DNA from: Microdochium bolleyi
Lineage: Eukaryota > Ascomycota > Sordariomycetes > Xylariales > Microdochiaceae
Direction of reading: 5' to 3'
NCBI GenBank assembly: GCA_001566295.1
Contig: KQ964264.1
Coordinates: 372,001-436,000 of the forward strand
Length of the DNA stretch: 64,000 nt
How positions within the stretch are numbered: position 1 is the first letter of the stretch; every line of letters starts with the position of its first letter. The position numbers and the translations under genes were made by a program. The notes below the pieces were generated by a model. The model ran no database searches, was not told the DNA's origin, and saw nothing but the letters and a program-made list of their open reading frames with translations. Shown one piece after another: positions 45,901-56,927 of this stretch.

Positions 45901-46681
45901 CGCTCTTGTTTGATGTCACACGGATCGGGCAAGGCTGCTTGGTAGGGTTCCTTCGAAATATCCTGTGGAGGGCTGCCGTTCATCCCGTTTCGAAGGGACA
46001 TGGGTGGGAACTCGTCGAGGGATCCGATCAGGTCCTTGACAAAAGAAGTCTCAGAGCGATTCGTCTCCTGCCGTGTGTTGCGGCTCATGGTGGAACGGTC
46101 AAGGGCTTCGAGTAATTTTGGCTGATCCGCCAGAGCCTCTTGAGCCTCTGGATACGTGAACCACTGCCGTTGCCTTGCATGCTTTTCGGGCCAGTCCTCC
46201 CCTTCTGTGAGTACTGTAGCTTGGTAGAAGCGATATAACGGTTTGGGTCCTTGGTTCACCTTCTTTTTCGAGATCTGAATGTCGGGGAATGGGCCTAGAT
46301 CCACGTCGATGGCGATAGTGATCCCTGCTTCCTGCCATGCCGCTCGAATCGCGGCACACACACAATTTTCATCTGAATTCCAACCGTTGCTGGGAAACGT
46401 CCAGTTGGGTGCTTCTGTCGAGTTCAAGAGTAGCACATGGTCCTTGTCTACTGTCAAGGGGACTATGCCTGCCACGAGCCGATCGCCCTGGGGATTGTAG
46501 CCTTTCGAAGTAACAGGTCAGTTTGCCGATCAATCGGGTGGAAAGAGGGATCCGGGACAGGAGCTGAATGGACCTTCCAGGAATCTGCACTCACGCTGCT
46601 TGTCCATTTGACCCTGTTCCCCGACCCCGAAGTGGTAGAAATGGAGGTTGATAGTCGTCCTGGAGTGGAGGTTATCCACAT
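42954..46681 (-). CDS. Large fungal orphan protein with N-terminal degenerate Nudix domain
   Basis: Exons are 46595..46681 and 42954..46487. The 107-nt intron restores an ATG and the RLVAGIVPL entry typical of diphosphoinositol-phosphatase-like Nudix proteins. The product has 1206 residues. The Nudix box spans residues 63-85 and keeps Glu69, Arg77, Glu82 and Gly84. The expected catalytic Glu after Arg is Ala78, one of the two following Glu is Gln81, and the opening Gly is Asn, so hydrolysis is doubtful. A Ser/Thr-rich linker (about 270-340) follows, then about 850 residues of mixed helical and beta sequence that I cannot assign. These include LLTEHFAEVAINDLGWLEEL and a Trp-rich region with LHWHPEGMFDLG. 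A decayed partial copy lies upstream at 47.3-47.5 kb. Confidence 0.75.
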
Positions 46682-47307
46682 GAGAGAGGTTTCGTCCCAA
46701 AGCTACAGAAGCTGGCCAAGTATCAATTGGGGATGGACCCGGTGTCTGTCCCTGGCACTTATCATTAGGCAGAACCCAAGGCAACTCAAGAGAAGCGGGC
46801 TAGGCGGGGGGTGCGAACCATACGGGCCGTGCGGGCTTGCAGATCAGCTCACGTTACTCGGCGTTGTAGCTCGCTAATTGGCGGTAATGAACGACTGGGG
46901 TGTTGGTGTAGCCGGTCCCGAATCATACCAAAGGCAGGCAGAGCTGTCAGCAATCACTTTAGGTGCAAGGCGGACTGCCTGTGCGTGGTGGCAGTGCAGA
47001 GGCATACATGTGAGGGCAAGGCAGTGGTTGGCTAGCATGAGTCTGACTAGGTGTGACAACTGCAAGCCCTGTTTTGCTTTTCCACTCCAGATTGTCTCGT
47101 GCTTGTAGCCTATCGCATTTCATCACACGCAGCCGCACCCAGGCCTCGCCGCGTTATTCTTTCTGTCCCGCCACACTTCTGGCACATCACCACGATAGGC
47201 CGTGTGCGACTTCACATTGTGGTGGTCGGGACAGCCACGACAGTGAGCGGCTCGACGTTCTAATATGGTCTCGATAATCTCAATATAATAGTAAACCGAC
47301 ATCCTAC
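46682..47307. other. Intergenic region upstream of the Nudix-like gene
   Basis: These 626 nt hold the Nudix-like gene's promoter. No other feature was seen before the relic that begins at 47308. Confidence 0.35.
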
Positions 47308-47465
47308 CAAATCCAGGCATCCCCTCCTGATACCAGTGCAGCTTTAAATTAGTGTCGACAAGGGTAGCATCATTCCGCTCACTCAAAACCTCTTTGTTTT
47401 CGACGCAAGTAAGCCAATCTAGTCCAATTCATATCCCCAAGATGTCCTCCAAATCTGCAGTTGCG
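47308..47465 (-). pseudogene. Decayed partial copy of the neighbouring Nudix-like orphan gene
   Basis: Read on the minus strand, this stretch aligns with about 44117..44277 of the large orphan gene. Shared words include GCAGATT/TGGA, GGGATAT, ATTGGAC and CTTGTCGACAC, and the encoded LVDT-x-LHW-x-EGM is preserved. The relic carries an in-frame TGA, loses phase near both ends, and differs mainly by C-to-T and G-to-A changes (for example CTCGCCCGCGTCGGG against CTTACTTGCGTCGAA). That pattern is compatible with repeat-induced point mutation followed by decay. Confidence 0.7.
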
Positions 47466-48507
47466 GGGTAATATATGCAACACCGCGACCGCGAGGCTAT
47501 GATAATGGCCAACGATTTGCCAGTTGTGATAACAGAGAACAACAACGGTAGCGCGCCACAGACAGAGTTCTTGCTAAAGAGAATATAATGGAACGTAGTT
47601 CAACCTAATTAACCCGAACCCCCACTGGCGTATCAACCTTCTGATCAACATTTGATTACTCCTTTGCCAATGACGGGTGCCGTGGTCTGGACCAACAACA
47701 AGAGAAAGAGCCTCATTATTACATACATATGTTTTGACATTTCTTGCAAGTCACGTTGCTGCGCTCGACAGAGCTTAGAATGAGTGATCTCAACAGTGGT
47801 AATTGATAGTTGTCTGCCTAAAAGGAAAATCTCTAACAGCGTGACTGCGAGCAATGAAACTCGGTTTATATGCTCCAGGGGAGCTCTAAATGCTGTCTCA
47901 TCGGTGCTTTGCGAGCACCGGTACGTACCTTACTCGCCCAATGTCCTTCTCAATGCATGACTTGGCATACAAACTCAATTGACGAACAATGGTAAATCTT
48001 CTCAACGACACAACAAACCCACCCAAGGATGAAACGACATTTGAGAGTCAGTGCTCTTGCCAATGCTTTACCCATCTCGCAGAACGGCAACTCCAACGCC
48101 CAGCTTTTGGCTGACACCCAGAGGCTGGATCGTGGCAATTTGGTTTATATACACTAAGTGCATGGAGGGAATGCACAGAAGGAAAGCTCATGGTAAAGCA
48201 CGGGACAATCTCAGCTCGATTAGAGGGATAAGCTACACACTGACGTCTACTGTTTTATCCCCGCATCAAGCCTGTTACTTTCTATATCGGACTTGCTCTC
48301 CCATTTCAAGATATATCAACTTAGGGATTTCGCTTCTCTGAGGAGCACCGACACCGGTTTCCGGTCCCTCCACTGTGACCTGCATAACTGATGCAAAGTC
48401 TGGCAACCAGTATCCAAGGGCAACAATCCAGCACCGACTACGCCCATATATGAAACCACAGGAGTCACCAGCCTGCCTCTTTATGCCGTCTAGTGCCTAC
48501 TATTTGA
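47466..48507. other. Intergenic region, no gene seen
   Basis: These 1042 nt are AT-leaning with only short, unconvincing frames. They may hold further unrecognisable remains of the duplicated orphan gene. Confidence 0.35.
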
Positions 48508-48864
48508 CTACCAGGAACAGCGCACCTCCGTGTACGTCCTGTACTCGTAGTGGTCACACCTGTTCGGACTGCAGTTTGATCCACCGTCCTTCTTCGTCAA
48601 CTTGAAGCAGATCTTCCTGCCGTCATCGGCGAAGATGACATGGGCCCGCTCTCTGCCGTAGTCGATGCAAGTCTCTCTGAGGAAGTCGAAGTTGTTCTTG
48701 CAGCCGTCAAGGAACCAGCCGTAGTTGTGGGTCTTGCCATCGGCTGTCGTGATGGTGGCCCAGGTGACGCCGACCGACAGGTTGATGTATTGAAAGATGT
48801 GTCTTGCTTCTGCGACCGAAGCAAGGGTCACACTTGCGAGCCCAACGGCGGAAGAGGGACGCAT
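48508..48864 (-). CDS. Small secreted cysteine-rich protein (candidate effector)
   Basis: Single exon, 118 residues from the ATG opening MRPSSAVG. An upstream in-frame ATG adds 11 residues without a signal function. The first 20 residues form a signal peptide ending in AEA. The mature part has six cysteines (DGC, ETC, KIC, SNC, NRC, VRC), enough for three disulfides. It has alternating short strands (VGVTWATITTADGKTHNYGW) and an Arg/Glu/Asp-rich middle. Small size, secretion and even cysteine number are the usual criteria for a candidate effector or antimicrobial protein. The family is not recognised. No neighbour suggests a pathway. Confidence 0.7.
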   Translation of the reverse strand: MRPSSAVGLASVTLASVAEARHIFQYINLSVGVTWATITTADGKTHNYGWFLDGCKNNFDFLRETCIDYGRERAHVIFADDGRKICFKLTKKDGGSNCSPNRCDHYEYRTYTEVRCSW

Positions 48865-50947
48865 GATGGTGGGACTAAAGACTCGCTCTGTCAGCAAGTG
48901 AGATCAGCGTGCTCCTGCAATTGGGCGAGTAGCTTGCCTGGGCTTTCTCGACTGTGAGATCCTAAGGCGATGGAGCGCGAATAGGGGTGAGGCAACACTT
49001 TGGGAAGCTGAAGAAGTGCTTGTATAGAGGAAGACAAGACCACGGAAACCTGGGTCAAACACTGCCTTTTATGTTATTTCGGTGAGCCTGGTTCCAACGC
49101 GGTACATGCCCAGAGTGGCATTGTATCGTGAAGGCCTTCACCGGTGGGGACCATCTGCATTATCACGACCGGGGTTGAAGAGTGACAGGGACCGATCTTT
49201 GCACAATCAGTGCGGGTATCTCCTCTTCCCGCGCAGGTGACTCTCCGGATCCAAAAGTTTAGATCGTGCGCTCATACTGATGTGAGACCAGATCAAGGCG
49301 CAGAGTAAAATTACTACTGATTCTTCCACATCCATAACAACACTGTGACTTACTTAATGTTCTGAAGCTGTATAACTATGTAAAGACACACGCAGAGCTC
49401 GATTCCAACGCCCGCATCTAGGGATATTCGGCGCCCACAGAGTGGTCTACTCCACACTGTCAGCATTTTGGAACTATGCAGGGCATATCAGGATGCAGCC
49501 GCGGCTATCCAACGGTGTTCTCGCACAGCTACGGTCATCGCAGTGGACCCCGGGGTCCCCAATCACTCCCTCGTGATCCGAGCCTTGGCCTGTCTGAATA
49601 CGGCATTCTTGCTTCTTGAATTATCTGCGCCAAGTTGAGGGCTGAGATATATTCCAAACCCGACCAGGTCTGGGTCGTGCCCCCCCGCGGCATCGGCCCG
49701 CTTGCTGGATCAGGGCACTTGGCAGCCATTGATTATCGGCTATGCGGCACTACCTGCGATGACCCCAGACAGTTGGACCCGCAGCTCATTGTACAACCTC
49801 GCCAAATACCGTCGTGTGATCGGTGCCTGACTGTGCCAAGTGAAAGAGTCCGAGCAGCAGCTTTCTTGATGGTCGCCTCGGTGCTAGGGCTCGGCCTGCC
49901 GTCACTTGCAGTGATGCCTTGGCAGACAAGCGTGGCCGAGGTTTAGCATCGAACCTCGAGAAGGATGTAGCTCCCAACGTCGTGCTTGCTCGCGCTTGCC
50001 CGCACGGCATGAGCCGTTGGTCGATTAACAACACCGGGGGACGAGGCTGTTACAGTGCTGGAGGATTTGTTCTTGGATGTTGCGAGAGGGGCTGATAAGC
50101 AGAGGCCGGAGAGAACACGGGAAGCGCCGAAGACGCGGATGCGAGGCATACATCAACTCAGGATAAAAGGCACGAGCAATTGAACCGGGGACCAATCTCA
50201 TAGTCACACAAGACCATGAATATCGGAATCTCTGTTCCTGCGGTAATTGACAGATTGAGTCTCACTTGCGACGGATATTTGCGAAACATCCACGCCTCTC
50301 TCTTGAACCTGGAGGGAGCCCGGTGTAGCAACGAATGAATGAGATCATTGTCATATTCTTTGGAGGCTTTTTTCTGTTCTATTTGTGCGTAGACTTTATG
50401 TGACTGGCCTCTAAAATCACATTATCGCCATCATATGATGATGACAAGAGATGGACGCCAAAGTGTTACCGACCCTAGCGCTACCGTTTTGAAGCCATCA
50501 CCAAGCGTGACCAGTGGAGTCCGACCGTATGCATTCATTTCCAAACAAGATACCAAGAATTTATGGATCAGCATGGCTTTTCGACACTACGCTGGTTTCG
50601 GCATGATACTCTTCCGCCCGCGACTGAGAGCCCGGCGCTGCGACGCCCTGGACCACGTGACGGGACGCTCCAGTGGCCTCTCGAGTGGATTACCTACGGG
50701 TTTAAGCTGGGTTTAAGCAAATCGACCGCTTGGCGATGCCTTCGCCACGAAATCCCTATCTATCCTGGACCGACTTCAGCTTCCCATGGGCTTCCCTAGC
50801 ATCCATGTTCACACGAGACCTTCAGGCTCAGTACAAACTCCGACATCACCCACACTCGGGACATCCACTTAACTCAGAACAGTCCCCCTCAGTTTGGTCT
50901 CCAGTAGGAGGACATCGCTCGCAAACCACGTCCCAAGTAGACGTGCC
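48865..50947. other. Intergenic region, no gene seen
   Basis: These 2083 nt separate the small secreted protein's promoter from the 3' end of the RTA1 gene. Frames at 49635..49946 and 50435..50799 lack domains and start contexts. No repeat or RNA gene was recognised. Confidence 0.35.
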
Positions 50948-51874
50948 CTACAGCGTAGCGCTCCTAAGCTCGACCGTCTCATCAACATCTTGTTTCCTGC
51001 CGAACCTGCGAGCATGCATCCTCAACCTGCCAGGGTGGAGGGCAGCAAATATAGCCACGATGAGCAGCATGGTAGTACCCTCCAGGGCGTACAGATACAC
51101 CTCGTTGCTCAGCATCTCGCCACCGGGGCCCTCGTTGTACTCAATGAGCCGCGTGATGTTTCGCACCACGAACAGCAGGCTGATTACGTACAGGCCATAG
51201 ATATAACGCTGCCAGTGCCTGGTCCCTGGCTTGCCAGCACCATTGACGATCGCCGAAGCCATCCGCCTGTGGAAGACAGCTGTCCAGGCAGCGAACAGTG
51301 CAAAGGCGATGATCTGCAGGACCAGACCGACAATGATGATCGTCCGTCCCCGCTGTGCCTCGTCCGCTTGCTCGCTGCTGGACATGATTGCTCCGGCGAC
51401 CTGCGTGGCGAAGCAGACTGTGTCGATGAGGACGAACAGCTTTGTCAGCAGGCGCGGGGCCGAGACGCGGTCTTCGGAATTGAGGGCCCTTGCGAGGCGA
51501 CGGGGGGACATGTAGATGCTTGCCGCGATGAACGGCGGGGCGGCGAGGAGCAGGAGGTTCTGCAAGAGGAACGGCAGGGTTCTGCGGATATCGTTGTGGG
51601 ACTGTGTGCGGACGTAGTATGCTGCCGTCTCCACTGCAACGAAGGGTCAGCATCTTCGGACCAGGGACTTGGGGCGTTTGTGACCAAACCTACTGCCGCA
51701 GCCAATGATCAAGGGGATTGGGAACCATGAGCGATACGGGATCAGGACAACAATATTCACGATGGCGATGATGCCGAAGAGGACCATGTAGGTGAAAGCG
51801 GGAGCCTGAGCGGGATTGTAGGGGTACAGATCGAAGGGGGCCATGCCCTTGGGCGTGTCGGTCTCGTTGGCCAT
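50948..51874 (-). CDS. RTA1-like membrane protein (lipid-translocating exporter family)
   Basis: Exons are 51694..51874 and 50948..51633 with a 60-nt intron, giving 288 residues. Seven membrane helices are apparent. The splice restores GCGMETAAYYVR, the family's second-helix motif. Other landmarks are LLLLAAPPFIAASIYM, LFVLIDTVCFATQVAGAIM and VVRNITRLIEYNEGPGG with YALEGTTMLL, all characteristic of RTA1 (PF04479). Members confer resistance to aminocholesterol or export sphingoid bases at the plasma membrane. The substrate here is unknown. It is divergent from the Zn2Cys6 gene at 52.5 kb. Confidence 0.93.
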
Positions 51875-52463
51875 CGTGAATCAAGCGAAAGTATTCGAGA
51901 GCTCGGGGACCACTGCAGGCCGTTGAGTTGTCTAGGGGGTTGTGACCGTTGCTGGACTGTTGAGACGAAGATGTGTTGACATGACCAGGCAGAGTCGAGA
52001 CCACTGCTCTATATAAATACCGGAAAAAGCGTCTAGCCATGTATAGCCGCAGTATTAGCCAGGCTGCCCATTTCTTTCGTTGCAAACATTGCCGGATGCT
52101 TCAAGGGGGGGACCGAGACGAGGTCGGCATCAAGAAGATCTGGCCAATCACATGATTTACGCTTTCATTTACGCATTCCTCGGCGGCCTGCCCCACACCC
52201 AGACGTCACGATCTCCACCTTCAGCTGCAAGACTTCATGGTCTAGTTCTGTATCACCGCGGCCTGGACGATGTGCTCGCTCAAACTTCGGCACTGCTCTG
52301 CACTGCCACGCTGCATCAATACGCTAGCATCGTCGTCTTGCCGATAACAAGCAGGCAACCATATTTGAACCTCCCCTCGGCCATGTCCACAACGCGAAGT
52401 AGGGGGTTCCGGTTTCGGCACAAGCACGAATGAGACCGAACCGCGTCACTTCTCCTGATCACG
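51875..52463. promoter_or_regulatory. Divergent promoter region between RTA1-like gene and transcription factor
   Basis: This 589-nt spacer has a TATA-like TATATAAATA on the minus strand near 52010..52020, about 140 nt from the RTA1 start. No coding sequence is supported. Confidence 0.45.
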
Positions 52464-53856
52464 ATGCCCAGGTGTCATAAGAAGTCCCGCCTTGGTTGCT
52501 TGACATGTAAACGGCGGAAAATCAAGGTATGTCGACCTTCTGGCCTCTTGGCCGCCGATACCTCTGGCGCTCTAGGTCTTCACGCTCTTGGATTCCCCAG
52601 AACCCTTGATACGGTTCGCACGCCACTCCTGAGGCACCCTCCAAGCTAAGCAACCAAAACAGTGTGACGAGTCGAAGCCCGAGTGCGGCAATTGCGTCCA
52701 ATTCGGCGTCAACTGTGACTTCACCCCGTGTCTACTGAGACCACGAACTTCGAGCATACCGTCTCCAGCGCCGCGAAGAGGACGGCCTAGGTTGGACTGG
52801 GCGTCATGGGCACAGCAAATCGCCTTAAGCACGGCCGCTGAAGGACATCCGAGGATCGCGGTGGCTCCCTTCACTCCCCTCAACGCAGATGACATCGAGA
52901 TATACCACCACTACATCACACAAGCCGCGGCCGCCCTCGCCGAGCCCGGCAACGAGTCTGGCCGTCGGCTCTGGAGCGAAGGCGCGCCTCGACTTGGGTT
53001 CCGTTACCCTTGCATCCTCGATCTCATGCTCGCATTCTCGGCATACCACATGGCTAGAGACCGAGCTCTGGACGACGCGGCGAGACTCAATCTAGTTGCC
53101 GAGCATCACTGTACCGCTGCTCTGAGGGAAGCAACAGCACTCCTCCGCACCTACGACGAGTCTAGCAGTCCGGCCCTATACATAATCTCGGTTCTCGTGT
53201 GCTTCACGGCACTCGCTCAGGGGCCACGACCTGGGGACTTACTCCTCGTCGCGTGCGATGGGCAGGTGCCGTGGCTGTCCCTGATCAGAGGCGTCAGACT
53301 CGTCATCTCAACGAGTGGCTGGGCGTCGATCTTCGCAGGCCCGCTGGCAGAGTACGCACCCGTCCCGCAGGCTGGCGACGACAGGCCCAAATCGATGGCG
53401 CGAGAGCCGGGTGTTGAGGCTGGCAGGGAGGACTGGCGCGTCTCACTGAATAACGTCGTGGACCTCATTGACCTTTGCGCACAACCAGAGACGAAGAAGC
53501 AGTACAAGGCCGACCTTTCTGTCCTCGAGGGCTGCTTTGAGGCGACTTTCATCCAAGGTCATCACGCACAGCCACACCACGTTGGCAAGATGCAGTCTGT
53601 GATGATGTGGATTTACCAGCTCCAGGAGCCGCTGGTCAAGGGGCTGCAGGAGAAAGAGCCTGTGCCGCTGATACTGCTGGGACATTTCTGTGTGCTGCTG
53701 CACACGCTCAGAAGCTACTGGTTCATCGAGGGATGGGCTCGGCATGTGCTGGGCGAGATACTGCAGGCGTCCGAGGCGAGCCGCAGGTGGCTCACCTGGC
53801 CACTGCAGTTTGTCGACATAAGTAGTGTAGGGAGTCAGCAAAAACAGAGGGACTAA
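52464..53856 (+). CDS. Zn2Cys6 transcription factor
   Basis: Exons are 52464..52526 and 52663..53856 with a 136-nt intron, giving 418 residues. The intron falls inside the zinc cluster: exon 1 ends LGCLTCKRRKIK and exon 2 starts CDESKPECGNC, together giving CX2CX6CX5CX2CX6C. A short Pro/Arg linker leads into the fungal-specific factor domain, seen from FTPLNADDIEIYHHYITQAA and LMLAFSAYHMAR. At 418 residues it is shorter than many family members but complete. Such short sterol-uptake-control-like regulators are common. The target is unknown; the divergent RTA1 gene is the nearest candidate. Confidence 0.88.
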
Positions 53857-54335
53857 GGTCTTGAAGAGATTGGGGCAATTGCGGAAAGTAGCATCTCCTG
53901 TTAAACACTTAGCAACACAATGCACATTTGAATACGATATCACATAGTCTGGAGGTCGATCCCATCCCGCGTCCTCCGGCACCAGCGGGGCCGAGTGCGA
54001 GCGCAGATCAGATTATGGCTTGTGATTGGTTAACTCGTTCCTTTCGGCAAGCTGTTTTCGGCCACTCACCGATAGTGGTGGCCGGCGAAGCAGATTGGGA
54101 ATAGCATCATGCATGTAAGACATTCTTCGCAAAGCTCCGGTCGAGTCACTGGCTTCGACAATCAAACATCGCGAGATCATCTCTGCAGAGCCGCACGGCA
54201 ACATTTTGAGCTCATCCTTATAAAGAGTAGCCAAGGCCGCAATTGTCCACCCAAGCCGATATCGAGAACACACCACAAATCCAGAGAACCATCAACATCC
54301 CAGCCACAGTTATCATACTTAATAGACACCCTACA
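53857..54335. other. Intergenic region
   Basis: These 479 nt hold the terminator region of the transcription factor and the promoter of the serine hydrolase gene. Nothing else was seen. Confidence 0.35.
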
Positions 54336-55632
54336 ATGGCAAATTTCGATGATTTGCTGGCCAGAGCCACCGACAAGGGCAAGGCCACGGTCCACGGCGC
54401 CATCTTCAAAGGCGTAGACAAACATGGTATGTTGCTGCGATGCGACGAGTACGCGTTTAAATGTATTGTTGACCAAGATGATGCCATTAGGCGTCGAGAT
54501 CTACAGCAAAATCGCAGGCCAAGACTCGGTCCTCCCCGACGCCCAGCCGCTGCGCGAAGACGCTGTGCTCAAGGCCGCCAGCAGCACGAAGCTCTTCACC
54601 AGCATCGCGCTCCTGCAGTGCATCGAGCGCGGGCTCATCGGCCTGGACGACCCCGTGACGTCCGTCGCGCCGGAGCTCGCGGATCCGCAGATCGTGACTG
54701 GGACACACCCAGATACCGGGGAGCTGCAGTCTAAGCCTGCGACCCAGCAGATCACGCCGAGGCAGCTGCTCACGCACACCTCCGGGCTGGGCTACTGGTT
54801 CCTGCACCCACTGCTGACCAAGTGGGCGACCACCACGCCGAAGGGGAAGAAGAGCCGCGAGTCCCTCGTCGTGCCGGAGCGGCACGCCATCCCGCTCGTC
54901 TTCGAGCCTGGCGAGGGGTGGATGTACGGCGTGGGCCTGGACTGGGCGGGTTGCATCGTCCGTCGGCTGCACGGTGGAGTGTCGCTGGAGGACTACATGA
55001 TCGAGAACATCTGGAAGCCTCTTGGCCTGGAACGCCCATTTCCAACGTTCTGCATCTCCAGGCAGGGGAATGAGGAGTACCGGGCACGCCTCATGGGCGC
55101 CGCCGAGAGGGTCAAGCCTGCTGACGCCTGCTCTTTTGCCGAGCCTGGCATCAGGGAGTTTGAGTTCTGGCAGGGCGACAACCCGCACGACCAGGACGGT
55201 GGACATGGGTTGTGTCTGACCACACGGGACTACGTCGCCGTCCTCGCGGATTTGATAGCCGACGAGCCGAGGCTCCTGCGCAGGGAGACCGTGCAGCAGA
55301 TGTTCACGCCGCAGCTGGACCCCGGCTCGGCAACGCAGAAGATGCTCGTCCAGCTTCGCGTGGCATGGGACATGGTCGCTGGGTCTGACGTCGCCGAAGG
55401 CGCGGTCAACCACGGCTTGGGGGGTTTGCTCGTCACCAAGGACACACCCGCGAGTGGGCAGCCCGCGGGCACACTGGCGTGGGGAGGTGCGGCGAACACG
55501 GTGTGGTTCGCATGCCGGGAGAAGGGGGTTGCCGGGTTCATGTCGACGCAGCTGAGTCCATTTGGAGACGAGCATGTCAAGGAGCTTGTCGAGGCGTGGA
55601 GAAGGGACTTCTGGGAGAAGTTTCGAGGGTGA
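54336..55632 (+). CDS. Class C beta-lactamase-fold serine hydrolase (LovD/EstB-like)
   Basis: Exons are 54336..54426 and 54491..55632 with a 64-nt intron, giving 410 residues. The catalytic SxxK is ASSTK with Ser61 and Lys64. The Tyr of the second motif is Tyr176 in WMYGVGLDW. The C-terminal strand HGLGG followed by WGGAANTVWF replaces the KTG triad region as in LovD-type transesterases and EstB-type esterases. Spacing and length match those fungal acyltransferase or esterase members (LovD uses Ser76, Lys79 and Tyr188). There is no signal peptide, so it is probably cytosolic. The reaction is hydrolysis or transfer of an acyl group. The substrate is unknown, and no polyketide synthase lies in this window. 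Confidence 0.9.
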
Positions 55633-55882
55633 TTTTGGGACTCGAATAGAGAATTGTACTATGTCAAGTCATCACCTAGCACGAGCGTATCAGCGAGCGG
55701 CGCTTTGGCCGAAGAGCATCTACCCGTGCTTTGAGCCAGCAACACATGTATCGGAGAGGGAAGATACCTCCGGATCGTGCAGAACGAACAGAAAATGCTC
55801 CGTCATTATAGTTTGAATACATGAGGATTCTTAAGCACCGGCACTTTCATCCAATCAGTTGTCACCCACAACAAGCTCTGCA

Positions 55883-55955
55883 GCCCGGTTAGCTCAATCG
55901 GTAGAGCGTGAGACTCTTAATCTCAAGGTTGCGGGTTCGACCCCCGCATCGGGCT
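55883..55955 (+). tRNA. tRNA-Lys (anticodon CUU), intronless
   Basis: A 73-nt cloverleaf. The acceptor stem GCCCGGT pairs with ATCGGGC, with discriminator T. The D arm has TAGCTCAATCGG. The anticodon stem TGAGA/TCTCA holds loop CTCTTAA with anticodon CTT. The T arm is GCGGG/CCCGC around TTCGACC, which also forms the B box. There is no intron. Confidence 0.96.
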
Positions 55956-56001
55956 CAATTCCCGATGCGTCCCTGATCCAACAGGGGCACATCAACCTTA
56001 C

Positions 56002-56009
56002 TTTTTTTT
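56002..56009 (+). terminator. Poly-T run, likely RNA polymerase III terminator for tRNA-Lys
   Basis: This is the first run of at least four T after the tRNA, eight T long and 46 nt downstream. Confidence 0.6.
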
Positions 56010-56328
56010 CTTTTTGTCTTCCGGGCTGGTCCTCCGTGTATCCTGGCCAGAGCCAGTACCGCCATGGAGAAGCAGTCCTTGTTTTGAGTACACTACTTAT
56101 GGCACAGTGCGTTACAGGCCGCAAATCCTTGCGTGGAACAACATCGTTTGTAAACCCGGGCGCGGCATTTCAGTCCCATCAGCCATGGTGCATTCTCATT
56201 CCGTTCATCTGTATCATTCAAAGACGAGAGCACTTTTGAGCCACTCCCGTAACTTTCGACTCAGCCGCCTAACCCCCGTGTTGGAAACAGTAACACTTTC
56301 ACAAACCGAGCTCTCTCGAGAGCTACCG

Positions 56329-56927
56329 TTACTCAGGGCCGTCGACTTCTGCGTAAGCAAACCCGATGTTGTCAGGCCGGGCGTCCCTGATCGTGGTCCA
56401 GTTCACCCCGCTGATCTCGCAATCAATAAGTCCCGACCCGCCGACCCAGGCCAGATTGGCGCTGTCACAGAAGAAACCGGAGCCATCGGTAGGTGCACAG
56501 CGGCCCACCGACTGCCCCTCCAGGTTGTACAGCAAGCCACCGCGGCTCTCATAGTAGGCTGCGATACCATGATCAGCGCATCGGATCCGCACAGGCTGGA
56601 GGCCTACAGACGGTGGGGACACGAAGGGGAGGGGAAGGACTTACTGAGATGCAGATCGCCGTGGCCGAAGTTCATCTCGATGTCCAGGTCGCCCGGGCCG
56701 CCGTTGCGAATGCGGACACCCCATTTCCTACCGCTGGCGTTGTCGCGCGGCGGCCAGACCCAGTGCATGGCGTTCCTGCAGTCAAAGACGTCCGCGGACG
56801 GGTACACCTGGTATCCGACCTTAGCTTGGGCGAAGCCGGTGCCGCCCTTGCGCTGGCGGACGAGGAGGAAGTCGGCGCTGGCGAGGCTTGCGAGGGCCGC
56901 GGCGACGGAGACGAAGGCGAGCTTCAT
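56329..56927 (-). CDS. Small secreted protein of unknown function (candidate effector)
   Basis: Exons are 56645..56927 and 56329..56603 with a 41-nt intron, short but bounded by GTAAGT and TAG with frame kept, giving 185 residues. A signal peptide (MKLAFVSVAAALASLASA) is followed by a mature protein with cysteines in FDCRN, RIRC, VGRC, FFCD and IDCE. It is rich in Gly and Trp/Tyr (MHWVWPPRDN, NLAWVGGSGLIDCE). The family is not recognised. It probably acts outside the cell. Five mature cysteines leave one unpaired, unless it is used for dimerisation. It is tail-to-tail with tRNA-Lys. Confidence 0.75.

Noticed and set aside
50435..50799. Possible gene downstream of the RTA1 gene
   Set aside because: Two overlapping short frames, neither with sensible motifs or splice sites that extend them.
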